The position numbers were made by a program, and so were the translations under genes. The notes under the pieces are model-generated. The model saw only the letters and a program-made list of their open reading frames with translations, was not told the origin of the DNA and ran no database searches. 64,000 bases of DNA from Rhodococcus sp. ABRD24 (lineage in GTDB: Bacteria > Actinomycetota > Actinomycetes > Mycobacteriales > Mycobacteriaceae), in NCBI RefSeq assembly GCF_004328705.1, contig NZ_CP035319.1, positions 1,922,001-1,986,000 on the forward strand, given 5' to 3'. Positions 8,748-16,577 of this stretch are shown in pieces; positions within the stretch are counted from its first letter, which is position 1, and each line of letters starts with the position of its first letter.

Positions 8748-8866
8748 CCCGTCTCGACGATGTCGCGGGCCACCGCGACGGTATCGGGCAGCCCGAGGGT
8801 CTGAATCAGGGCGTCGGTGATGCGACTGTTGGCCTGGTGCGGCGCGACGGCGTCGAGGTCGTCAGC
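8748..8866 (-). pseudogene. Fragment of a FabH-type 3-oxoacyl-ACP synthase III
   Basis: About 40 residues read ADDLDAVAPHQANSRITDAL and GLPDTVAVARDIVETG, the segment of KAS III that holds the catalytic His (PHQAN). In a complete enzyme ETG is followed by NTSAAS; here the sequence switches to an IS3 OrfA piece after ETG. The upstream residues (to an ATG at 8974) do not look like FabH. It is a relic of a second KAS III, distinct from the intact gene at 15223-16239. Confidence 0.7.
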
Positions 8867-9115
8867 CCGCGGCGAAGATGCACGCTTCCCGGAGTTGTGG
8901 ACGTACGGTTCCAGCGTGCTGGGGCCCAGAATGATTACGGGAGGATCAGAGTCGAGCGTCGCGGTGATGGACATGGATCCTCTTATCCTGAGTCTGCCTT
9001 TTCGGCGAGTCGATCTCGTCTTCAGTGAACTCCAGGATAAGCGGAACTATTCGCTTCGGTAATGTCCCTGAAAGACGCAGCATGTGTCCGGGCACAAAAA
9101 CGAAGGGATCACCCA

Positions 9116-9712
9116 ATGTCGTGGAGTGGTTTTTCTCCGTCCCACTTTGCCTCCCTGGAAATCCCTCTGGTCGTAGTTCCGACAGCGGTAGCGTCTCTGG
9201 TGATCTGGGGGATGGGCAGGTCCCCCAGTTTCGAGGTTTCCGAATGGCCCGACGGATCCGTGAGTCGCGGATTCTGGCCCCGATGGGACCGTCCGGGGAA
9301 ACTATCGCGGTTCCAAATCGGCGTCCTGGCCTTCGTTCTGGGATTCATCGCTTGTGCGGGCTGGCTGAGTTGGACAGCTGAAGACAAGGGCGGCGGCGCT
9401 CAAGGGCCCAGTTATCCACCTCCGGGTAATTTTCCCGCGTGGCAGATTGCGGCGTTAGGGGTGACGCTCATAGTGTTCGCTGTGCTGACTTCGATGTATG
9501 CGAGGAGAGTGACGTCCGGAGCTCTGATATCTCCGCTGTTTTCTGCAGCGGGATTTTCCACAGCCATGTCTGTCGGCTTGTCATATGGGGTGACAAGTCA
9601 AGAAGGGATCGGAGTCGGTCTCTCGATGATCGGCCTGACTGTAGGTCTGGGCATTGTCACGCTTGTATGCGCCGCCCTGCGTGCGGGAAAACTGAAAAGG
9701 CTAGCCCAATAG
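9116..9712 (+). CDS. Multi-pass membrane protein, unknown function
   Basis: A 198-residue protein with four or five hydrophobic segments (about 15-34, 64-85, 108-128, 137-157 and 163-185) and a soluble loop rich in Gly/Pro between the second and third. Family not recognised. ATG 9116 is selected because GAAGGGATC stands just before it; an upstream ATG at 9062 lacks such a site. It is bordered by IS debris on the left, so it may be part of acquired DNA. Confidence 0.6.
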   Translation: MSWSGFSPSHFASLEIPLVVVPTAVASLVIWGMGRSPSFEVSEWPDGSVSRGFWPRWDRPGKLSRFQIGVLAFVLGFIACAGWLSWTAEDKGGGAQGPSYPPPGNFPAWQIAALGVTLIVFAVLTSMYARRVTSGALISPLFSAAGFSTAMSVGLSYGVTSQEGIGVGLSMIGLTVGLGIVTLVCAALRAGKLKRLAQ

Positions 9713-9982
9713 CGCGATCGACACCTGATGGGAGGCGGTGCGTGACGAGAAGGCGGTAGTGGCGCCGGGCGGTAGTAACAAACAAAGAACCTCGGAGACA
9801 TACAGGCGCCCTCTGAGGAATTGCTTCTACGCCGGCGTAGTTCACCAGCGAAAACGCCCGCTCAGCCACGATCGAAGTATGGAACATCCCCTACAACTGT
9901 CGACCGCACAGCGGAGCAGTCGGACGGCCACCGGCGTCTCGCCTGCAGGACGGCGTCACCAACACGGTCAGACCTCATACAA

Positions 9983-10495
9983 CTAGATACCGAAGGGTGC
10001 TGCGTAGCGGACGGTGCCGCTTGGCAGCTGTTCGGAGTTGAGGCCCAGTGCCATCAATGCCTCATCGGGGACATCGATACTCAGCCGGATGCGGTATTGC
10101 GATGCGCGGGTGAACCCGAACCGCGGGTAGTAGGTCGGATGCCCGAGAACGAGAACGAAGTGCTCGCCCGCCTGTGCTGCGGCCTTGAGAGCGGCGCGGA
10201 TCGCGGCGGAACCCGCCCCGGTCTTCTGGTGCTCGGGCAGGACCGCGCATGGCCCCAGGCACAGCGCCGGGGTGTCGTCGACGTGACAGCGAGTCAATAG
10301 TGCGTACCCGACGGGCTTGCCGTCCGGCCCGGCGCTGAGGATGGACAGGTCGGCTATCCACGCCGGATCGACGCGCAGGGCATCGACGAGGTCGGCCTCC
10401 TCGGCGGTTTCGAATGCGCCGAGGTTGATCGCGCGGATTGCTGGAATGTCGGCGTCGGTCTCGGCGCGAGTGATCCAGTTGGTATGAGTGCTCAA
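9983..10495 (-). CDS. GNAT-family N-acetyltransferase
   Basis: A 170-residue acetyltransferase of the YhbS-like subgroup. It shows ITRAETDADIPAIRAINLGA at the start, strand CLGPCAVLPEHQKTGAGSAAI with the acetyl-CoA pyrophosphate loop (Q-K-T-G-A-G), and VLGHPTYYPRFGF, a signature of the subgroup. The acceptor substrate is unknown. TTG 10495 (STHTNWITR) is chosen because GGAGAAG lies seven bases upstream; longer frames begin with Arg/His-rich sequence unlike the family. It lies 125 bases downstream of the GTPase gene on the same strand. Confidence 0.8.
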   Translation of the reverse strand: MSTHTNWITRAETDADIPAIRAINLGAFETAEEADLVDALRVDPAWIADLSILSAGPDGKPVGYALLTRCHVDDTPALCLGPCAVLPEHQKTGAGSAAIRAALKAAAQAGEHFVLVLGHPTYYPRFGFTRASQYRIRLSIDVPDEALMALGLNSEQLPSGTVRYAAPFGI

Positions 10496-10620
10496 AGCAG
10501 TTCTTCTCCGTTTGTGATGGTGGGTTGTACGGTGCGGGCGTCGGCAGGCAGACTGGCGGGGTGCCTGTGGCAAGCCGACGGCGGCGGCGCCGGGAGGTCC
10601 CCGGGTGCGTGCCCGCGGCG

Positions 10621-11703
10621 TCAGCGCTGGCGGTCGCGGAATCGATAGGTCGCGCGGAGGTCCCGCGTGATCTGCTTCTTGGTTTTGCTGCCCTTGCTCG
10701 ACTGGCGGGCGCTCCCCCGGGCCGCTGACCGCTCACTTTCACGTTGCAGCTTGCGGTACCGATCGAGTCGGCCCACATCCAACATGCCGGCGACTATGGC
10801 TTCCTGAACGGCGCAGTCTGGTTCGCTGCGATGTTCGCAATCACCGAAGGCGCAGCCCCGGGCGTAGGCCTCGATTTCGGCGAACACCCGCTCGACCCCG
10901 TTGGCGGAATCCTGCAAGCCGATACCTCGCAAGCCCGGGGTATCGATGAGCACTCCGCCGCCGGGCAGCGGCAGCAACTCGCGGTGCACGGTGGTGTGCC
11001 GCCCCTTCCCGTCGCTGGCCCGAACCTCGCTGGTGCTCATGTGTTCTCGTCCGAGCAGGGCGTTGGCGAGGGTGGATTTTCCTGCCCCGGACGGGCCGAT
11101 CAGGACCGCGGTCCCGGTCGCCACCTCCGACAGAACGTCGAGACCCGCACCTGTCGTGGAACTGGTGGCGACGATGTCCACACCGGGAGCCAGGTCGGTG
11201 ATGATGGCCAGAGCCTCACCCGGGTCGTCGACGACGTCTGCTTTGGTGAGTACAACGACCGGCTTCGCACCGCTGTCCCAGGCCAGCGCGAGCAGGCGCT
11301 CGACCCGACCCGCGTTCAGCGGTGCCGCAAGCGATACCGCGATGATGACGGAGTCGACGTTCGCCGCCAAGACTTGCTGGTGGGAGGTGCGATCCGAGGA
11401 GGCCCTGGTGATTGCGCTGCGCCGTGGCAGCAGTGCCACTAGTTCCGGTTCCGGACCCGGGCGCAGCGCTGCCCAGTCACCTGTGCACACAGTATGGGCG
11501 GGGTCGAGGGAGGCCACGGCCGCGTTGTTCGCGCGGACGGGACCCGATGCGGTGAACGTGTCACAGCGGCCGCGGTCGACCCGCACGACGCGAGCCGGAA
11601 CCAGACCATCGGCCGCATGCTCTACGAACAGCGCCGCGAACGAGTCGTCCCAACCGAGCGCGGACAGGTCGAACGGGGATGAGGAACATTGAGATGAATA
11701 CAT
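10621..11703 (-). CDS. rsgA: RsgA-like circularly permuted ribosome-associated GTPase
   Basis: A 360-residue protein with an N-terminal OB-fold region, then a GTPase domain in permuted order: G4 LTKADVV, later G1 GPSGAGKST, then G3 DTPGLRG. A C-terminal zinc knuckle follows (CAFGDCEHRSEPDC, Cys-x4-Cys-x-His-x5-Cys). RsgA enzymes bind the 30S subunit near the decoding centre and act in late maturation. This is the divergent actinobacterial type with a basic C-terminal tail. ATG 11703 has AAGGG seven bases upstream; that site sits inside a small hairpin. A candidate leader peptide lies about 100 bases further upstream. Confidence 0.85.
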   Translation of the reverse strand: MYSSQCSSSPFDLSALGWDDSFAALFVEHAADGLVPARVVRVDRGRCDTFTASGPVRANNAAVASLDPAHTVCTGDWAALRPGPEPELVALLPRRSAITRASSDRTSHQQVLAANVDSVIIAVSLAAPLNAGRVERLLALAWDSGAKPVVVLTKADVVDDPGEALAIITDLAPGVDIVATSSTTGAGLDVLSEVATGTAVLIGPSGAGKSTLANALLGREHMSTSEVRASDGKGRHTTVHRELLPLPGGGVLIDTPGLRGIGLQDSANGVERVFAEIEAYARGCAFGDCEHRSEPDCAVQEAIVAGMLDVGRLDRYRKLQRESERSAARGSARQSSKGSKTKKQITRDLRATYRFRDRQR

Positions 11704-11710
11704 AGTGAGA

Positions 11711-11724
11711 CCCTTGGAAAAGGG
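11711..11724 (-). promoter_or_regulatory. Hairpin covering the rsgA-like ribosome binding site
   Basis: In the transcript, CCCTT-TTCC-AAGGG forms a five-pair stem with a four-base loop. Its 3' arm is the ribosome binding site of the GTPase gene, seven bases before ATG 11703. A GGGGCCCC run directly upstream could offer alternative pairing. Translational control is inferred from position only. Confidence 0.35.
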
Positions 11725-11798
11725 GCCCCGTCCGAACACTGAATCCACCGCGACTACGTGCCGACACGGCTCGCGTCACTATCGGCGATGGGAATCAG

Positions 11799-11867
11799 TC
11801 AGACCGGAGCCCGGGACGTGAGGATGGTCCGGGCGCTGCACAAGGCAGCGGTCTTCACCGCGATCAT
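11799..11867 (-). CDS. Candidate 22-residue leader peptide upstream of rsgA-like gene
   Basis: A short open frame starts at ATG 11867, directly after GGGAGGTGAGTTG, the strongest ribosome binding site in this area (11871-11880). It reads MIAVKTAALCSARTILTSR and ends APV before TGA at 11799. The transcript is the one leading to the GTPase gene 96 bases downstream. Its GCCCGGAC (about 11827-11834) can pair imperfectly with GTCCCGGGC just after it. A short ORF with an unusually good start before a ribosome-associated factor suggests translational attenuation. Expression is not proven. Confidence 0.45.
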   Translation of the reverse strand: MIAVKTAALCSARTILTSRAPV

Positions 11868-12207
11868 CAACTCACCTCCCAATCTCTCGCACCACTCGAA
11901 CTCGGAAGCTCGAACCTAACACCAGGCAGCCGTACCCGCCAACGATATATGGCCAGTCTCCTCCACACCGCCCAAGCGAATCGAGTTGGACGCCAAAGTG
12001 ACCCCGGATGTCGTGATTTGTGGGCAGGCTCACGCGCGTGAGAACTCTCGATGAAGTGAACCTGATGTGGCAGTGGAACGAACGGCCGTCAACCCGGTGA
12101 CGGGTCGGTGGAGACGGAATTCAACCAGGGCGAGATCGTCTCCGGGCACACCCCGAACCCTGTTCTGTTCCAAGCAGACCGCGATAAGCAGCGACGGCAA
12201 GCCTCAA

Positions 12208-12573
12208 CATGACCGTGACATGGCAGCTCGCCGATGGACACGGCCGTCCTCTTGTCCTAGTTCACCAGTCAGGTATTCGGTGCGCGACACACGGAACGCC
12301 CACCTGCGAGGGAGAGGCATCGAAGCGATCATCGCCGAACCGAACGACCAGAAACGTCACCGCCTCCGGCGGGTCAGCCGCGGAGGCCGCCCGGTCGGGT
12401 TCGATGCCGAGAGAGCCAAGGCCCGCAACGTCGTCGAACGATCCTTCGCCACCCTCAAACCGTGGCGCGGGCTCGCCACCCGCTACAACAAGCTCGCACT
12501 CACCTACCGGGCCGAAGTGGCCCTCTCAGCGGTCTGTATCTGGCTGAGGTCCCTCACGAAATCGGAGACACTC
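12208..12573 (+). pseudogene. IS5-family transposase remnant
   Basis: Two pieces of one transposase lie in different frames. First comes QLADGHGRPLVLV (about 12220-12265), matching the H-L-A-V-D-G-x-G-R-P-L segment. Then come NAHLRGRGIEAIIAEPNDQ, SRGGRPVGFD, RNVVERSFATLKPWRGLATR and a Trp-Leu-Arg end. The second piece holds the C-terminal DDE Glu (NVVER). The first catalytic Asp region and a central part are missing. The frame runs on into the convergent neighbour without its own stop. Confidence 0.8.
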
Positions 12574-12574
12574 T

Positions 12575-13906
12575 CTAGACCTCCGCGGGCGCCGACGGGG
12601 GGGTCCGCCGAACCCGATGCAATCCCCGCCGGTCGTAGAACCGGGTGGCGACGATGCCGATGACGAGGCCGATCAGCAAACCGATCGACGTCATCGACAC
12701 CGCGTGCAGCAGTCCGGCGTCGGCACTGCCGTTGAAGTACAGGATGGCGCGGGTACCCAGGAACACCTGATGCATGGGCTCGAACTGTGCGAGGAACCCG
12801 TAGATCGGCGGCGTCGCCTCGATCGGGACCGCCCCGCCCGACGACGGCAGCGCCAGCACCACGAACACCAGCAGATTGACCAGCAGGCCCGCCGTGCCGA
12901 ACGCGGCCATCACCGACACCGCGGTGATCCCGATCGCCGCGATCACGAACGCTCCGAACTCCCACAGCTCCAGCGCATTCGGCACCGGCATCCCCAACGC
13001 CGAGCTGATCCAGATGTACAGCGCAGACACCACTGCCGCGAGAATCGCCATGATCGCCCATTTGATGAGCAGTGTGTGGAAACGACTGATTCCCACCGAA
13101 TCCCGGTGCACGAACCAGGGCCCGTACTCCGTGGGAGCGAAGCCCAGCATGCCGTCGACGACGGTATTGACAACTGTTGCCCCGGTGAATCCCGCGAGCA
13201 CCAACAGCAGCGCAAAATAGAACGCCGACAGCCCATTCCCCGTACCGTCGGGCAACGGATTGTGCGGCAGCGCAAGAATATCGATCGGGTTCGCCAGCAC
13301 AATCGCCGCACCTCCAGACACTGTGGCGTCGGGCGCGACGGCCGCCAGCCGCTCGGTCACGGTCGCAGAGAGCTGCTTGCCCATGGTCTCGTTCGCGGCC
13401 GCCAACGCCGAACCGGTGATGCTCTGCGTGATTCCTACACCGAAACTCCCGGCCCGCGGGTTGGTGTAGGCGGTGATGACCGGCCTCTCGACATCACCGG
13501 GCACCACCGAGGCCTGCGCGAGGATCGCGGTCCGCTTCGTGAAATCGCTCGGGATGACGATGGCGCCGTACAGGTCGCCGGTGTCCAGCCGCGACGACGC
13601 TTCAGCCCACGAAATCTGCTGCAGATCAACCTTGTCGGACGGAATGTTCGCCACCAGACCCGCCGCGATGTCGTGGCCGAAATTCTGGTGCACCGGCCCG
13701 TCCGGGCCGTCGACGACGTCGCCCACGTCCTGGTCGACCAGCGCGATCGGAAACCCGCGCAGGTGACTCTTCGGGTCGAGGATGCTGCCCATGTACAGCG
13801 CCGCGAGCAGCGACATCAGCAGTGTCACCACTGCGATCGGCGCCAGCCAGAACCGCGGCGACCGCACGATCGACGCGTCCGGCCGCGCACCTTCCGGATG
13901 GGACAT
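12575..13906 (-). CDS. YhgE/Pip-type (ABC-2-like) membrane protein
   Basis: A 443-residue protein. One N-terminal membrane segment (WLAPIAVVTLLMSLLAALYMG) is followed by a long extracytoplasmic domain (LRGFPIALVDQDVG, YGAIVIPSDFTKR), then about five C-terminal membrane segments. This is the layout of the YhgE/Pip and DUF3533 group, related to ABC-2 transporter permeases and phage-infection proteins. In actinomycetes such proteins often work in envelope export, but the substrate is unknown. ATG 13906 follows AAGGTGGAG; ATG 13924 is an alternative. Its end faces the IS5 remnant. Confidence 0.75.
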   Translation of the reverse strand: MSHPEGARPDASIVRSPRFWLAPIAVVTLLMSLLAALYMGSILDPKSHLRGFPIALVDQDVGDVVDGPDGPVHQNFGHDIAAGLVANIPSDKVDLQQISWAEASSRLDTGDLYGAIVIPSDFTKRTAILAQASVVPGDVERPVITAYTNPRAGSFGVGITQSITGSALAAANETMGKQLSATVTERLAAVAPDATVSGGAAIVLANPIDILALPHNPLPDGTGNGLSAFYFALLLVLAGFTGATVVNTVVDGMLGFAPTEYGPWFVHRDSVGISRFHTLLIKWAIMAILAAVVSALYIWISSALGMPVPNALELWEFGAFVIAAIGITAVSVMAAFGTAGLLVNLLVFVVLALPSSGGAVPIEATPPIYGFLAQFEPMHQVFLGTRAILYFNGSADAGLLHAVSMTSIGLLIGLVIGIVATRFYDRRGLHRVRRTPPSAPAEV

Positions 13907-14015
13907 CCACTCCACCTTCCACATCACCCGCCCACCACCGGCATCGGCGTGGAACATGTGGCAGCGTAGCGGGCGCGCCGGGCGTGTTCGACGTGAAACA
14001 CCGCCGGTGCCGGTG

Positions 14016-14984
14016 CTACTCGCAGGCCACTCCGTCGCCGTCGCTGTCCATCGCGGCACGGTAGCCGGGCTGCCCGGCACGCAGCGGTGCGGCACCAGCG
14101 GCACGGGCCGCCTTGCAGTTCGCGTAGTGCACGCCGCCCGCCGCCTCCGCCGGCGTGGATGCCGGGGGCGCAAAGGTCGGGGCGGCAGAAGCCGGCGCAA
14201 TGGAAGCGGTTGCCCCGCAGGAACCGAGCTCACGCGCCATGGCGTCGTGCTCGGCCTGCGTTACCCACAGTCCATAGGCGGCCTTCACGTCGATCTGCCG
14301 GGCCACGTAGGTACAGCGGTAGCCCTGGACCGGCGGCAGCCAAGCCGAGGCGTCGGCGTCGCTCTTGGCCTGGTTGGTCGGGCCGTCGACGGCCTGCAGG
14401 TTGCGCGGGTCGTTGGCGAGGTTGCGGCGGGCCGCGTCGTCGAGCTGTTGTGCACCCTTCTGCCACGCGTCCGACAGTGCGACGACATGGTCGATCTGCA
14501 CAGCGCTGGACGTCTCCGCACCACGGACGAACCGGATGGACTTGCCGGTGTAGACGTCATCTAGGGTCCCCGAGATCACCGTGCAGTCGCGGGTCATCGG
14601 ATCGGTGGTGGTGTAGACGAGATCGCGCTTGAGGATGTCGTTGCGGGTGTCGCAGCCGTTGTGGCCGCCGTCGACCGTCACATTGTCGGTCCAGGGCTGG
14701 CCGAACTCGGCCCGGTCGTACCCGGCCTTCGGTGCGCGGCCTCTGATCGGCAACGACGCCAGCTGGGCCAGTGCGCCGCCGACCGCTGCCGGATCGCCGG
14801 TCTGTGGCTGCGGCGCTGCAAGCAGATTCGCTGTTCCCAGAGGTGGTTCGGCGCCGGAAGCCGGTTCGTCCGACTGATTTGCCGCGGTACAACCACCGGC
14901 GAACAACACCGTCACAGCCGCAAACCCGGCCACCCACGCCTTGTCGATTTTCAGTGCATTCACGAAGGTGACCCGAATCCTCAT
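14016..14984 (-). CDS. Secreted lipoprotein-like HNH nuclease (DUF1524) with Excalibur domain
   Basis: A 322-residue exported protein. A hydrophobic leader ending LFAGGC fits a lipobox. The DUF1524 HNH core follows, with GHNGCDTRNDIL, then IDHVVALSDAW (catalytic His) and NLQAVDGPTNQAKSDADASA. The C-terminus is an Excalibur calcium-binding domain (YANCKAARAAG, DSDGDGVACE). Such proteins are probable cell-surface or secreted nucleases. ATG 14984 is the usual start; GTG 14958 also leaves a full signal sequence. It follows the strong terminator of the downstream fabH gene in the other half of the gap. Confidence 0.85.
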   Translation of the reverse strand: MRIRVTFVNALKIDKAWVAGFAAVTVLFAGGCTAANQSDEPASGAEPPLGTANLLAAPQPQTGDPAAVGGALAQLASLPIRGRAPKAGYDRAEFGQPWTDNVTVDGGHNGCDTRNDILKRDLVYTTTDPMTRDCTVISGTLDDVYTGKSIRFVRGAETSSAVQIDHVVALSDAWQKGAQQLDDAARRNLANDPRNLQAVDGPTNQAKSDADASAWLPPVQGYRCTYVARQIDVKAAYGLWVTQAEHDAMARELGSCGATASIAPASAAPTFAPPASTPAEAAGGVHYANCKAARAAGAAPLRAGQPGYRAAMDSDGDGVACE

Positions 14985-15156
14985 CTGTCGTACATACGTT
15001 CGCAGGACAGATCTTAGACAGCCCTGGGGACGGTCCTGCGACCCGATACCGCACACCGGAATTCGGCCTCGTGGAACTTCATGGTTCGAACGTTCAGTCC
15101 CCGCCATCCACACCCATGCAATATGTGATCCCCCGGTGCGGATCCTCGGCACGGCA

Positions 15157-15204
15157 AACGGGGCGCGGGCCCGGCTCCTCGAAGAGCCGGGCCCGCGCCC
15201 CGTT
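15157..15204 (-). terminator. Strong rho-independent-like hairpin after fabH
   Basis: A perfect 21-bp inverted repeat (15157-15177 with 15184-15204) with a six-base loop CTCGAA. Reading on the reverse strand, it lies just after the fabH stop and is followed by TTTGCCG. It separates fabH from the nuclease gene. Confidence 0.8.
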
Positions 15205-15222
15205 GTCTGGGCCTGTGGAGGG

Positions 15223-16239
15223 TCAGTCCTGCGCGAGCGGCGGCAGCGTGACGACCTGGCCCGCGTAGGACAGGCCGGCACCGAAGCCGACCAGCAGCGC
15301 CAGCTCGCCCGGCTTCGCCTTACCCGTGCGGATCACTTCCTCCATCGCCAGCGGAATCGACGCCGCAGACGTGTTGCCGGTCTCGGCGATGTCATCGGAC
15401 ACCGGAACCGACTCGGGCAGCTTGATACTGCGGGCGATGACCTCGTTGATGCGGCCGTTCGCCTGGTGTGGGATGAACGCGCCCAGATCCTCCATCGCGA
15501 CACCCGCCCGCTCCAGGGCCTGTGTGGCGACCTTGCCCATCTCGAAGGCGGCCCAACGGAACACCGCGGTGCCCTCCATCTTGATCCACGGGCGCTGCGT
15601 CGGATCATTCGCGAATGAGAGCCAGTCCGGCTCCTGGCGGATAGCCTGCGACTGCGAGCCGTCGGATCCCCACACGACCGGGCCGATGCCGGCGACCTCG
15701 CTCGGTCCGACAACCACCGCTCCGGCGCCGTCACCGAAGATGAAGCGCACTGAACGATCCGTCGGCTCGGTGCTGTCACTCATCCGCTCGACGCCGATGA
15801 CCAGCACATTGTTCTCGGTGCCGAGCCGGACCATGTCGGAGGCCACGGACAACGCGTAGCAGAAGCCTGCACAGCCGGCAGTGACGTCGAATGCGGCGGC
15901 GCCGCCCGTGCCGAGCGCGTCGGCGACGATCGCGGAACACTGCGGGGTCTGCGACGGGTAGGTGGACGTCGCGACGATCACGGCACCGATCTGCTCACCG
16001 GTGAGCCCTGCGGCCTCGAGCGCCTTGCGGCCGGACGAGATCGCCATAGCAAGCACGGATTCCTCGTCGTTCGCGAACCGCCGGTTCTTGATACCCGAGC
16101 GCGACTGGATCCACTCGTCGGTGGAGTCGATCAACTCGCAGATCTCTTCGTTGCTGACCACCCGCTGCGGGCGGTAAACCCCCAAACCGAGGATGGCGGA
16201 CTGCCGGACCTCGGTAGTGTTCGAGATCTGCGCACCCAT
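15223..16239 (-). CDS. fabH: 3-oxoacyl-ACP synthase III (KAS III)
   Basis: A 338-residue condensing enzyme of normal KAS III length. The catalytic triad is complete: Cys123 in FDVTAGCAGF, His in IPHQANGRI and Asn in TGNTSAASIP. It joins an acyl-CoA primer to malonyl-ACP to start fatty acid synthesis; in mycolate producers the primer is often a long acyl-CoA. It differs from typical mycobacterial FabH by its direct end LPPLAQD. ATG 16239 has GGAGAC upstream. It is a single-gene unit with a strong terminator. A relic of another KAS III lies at 8748-8866. Confidence 0.92.
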   Translation of the reverse strand: MGAQISNTTEVRQSAILGLGVYRPQRVVSNEEICELIDSTDEWIQSRSGIKNRRFANDEESVLAMAISSGRKALEAAGLTGEQIGAVIVATSTYPSQTPQCSAIVADALGTGGAAAFDVTAGCAGFCYALSVASDMVRLGTENNVLVIGVERMSDSTEPTDRSVRFIFGDGAGAVVVGPSEVAGIGPVVWGSDGSQSQAIRQEPDWLSFANDPTQRPWIKMEGTAVFRWAAFEMGKVATQALERAGVAMEDLGAFIPHQANGRINEVIARSIKLPESVPVSDDIAETGNTSAASIPLAMEEVIRTGKAKPGELALLVGFGAGLSYAGQVVTLPPLAQD

Positions 16240-16577
16240 GTTTGGTCTCCTCTACTGCCAGAACTCGCGACGCGGGGCGCCACGCGACGGGTCCCACACT
16301 GGCCCGTCTCCCACGACACGGTACTTCGCGCGGTGGCCCCTCTGTGTTACTCGGGTCCCCCTGGCATCCGTCGCCCCAGTAGATGGCAGCAGCCGTGACC
16401 TACTACACAATTGCACCTCCGCATCCAATTGAGACAATTTAAGAATCCCCTTTACCGAAATGCCAAATCCCCTGCCTCCGAAATCAAATTACCCGATAGT
16501 GTATTTAGCGCACACAGAGGCAGCCGGACGGTCATAAATCAGGCATACATCATGTAAGAGAACACTTTTCACGAGAG
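16240..16577. other. Divergent promoter region, AT-richer than surroundings
   Basis: 338 bases between fabH and the DUF4185 gene. The middle part (about 16430-16560) is visibly richer in A/T, with AATTTAAGAATCCCC and TGTATTTAG-like stretches, consistent with promoters in both directions. No gene, repeat or clear operator seen. Confidence 0.4.

Noticed and set aside
13925..14233. N-terminal extension of the YhgE-like protein
   Set aside because: The extra residues are antisense to the Excalibur domain of the neighbouring nuclease gene.
15070..15110. A GGTTCGAACG segment resembling a tRNA T-arm
   Set aside because: No acceptor stem, D-arm or anticodon stem can be formed around it; it is probably chance between fabH and the nuclease gene.
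14985..15281. N-terminal extension of the HNH nuclease through the fabH terminator
   Set aside because: The added residues are Arg/Ser-rich, cross a perfect hairpin and displace the signal peptide from the N-terminus.
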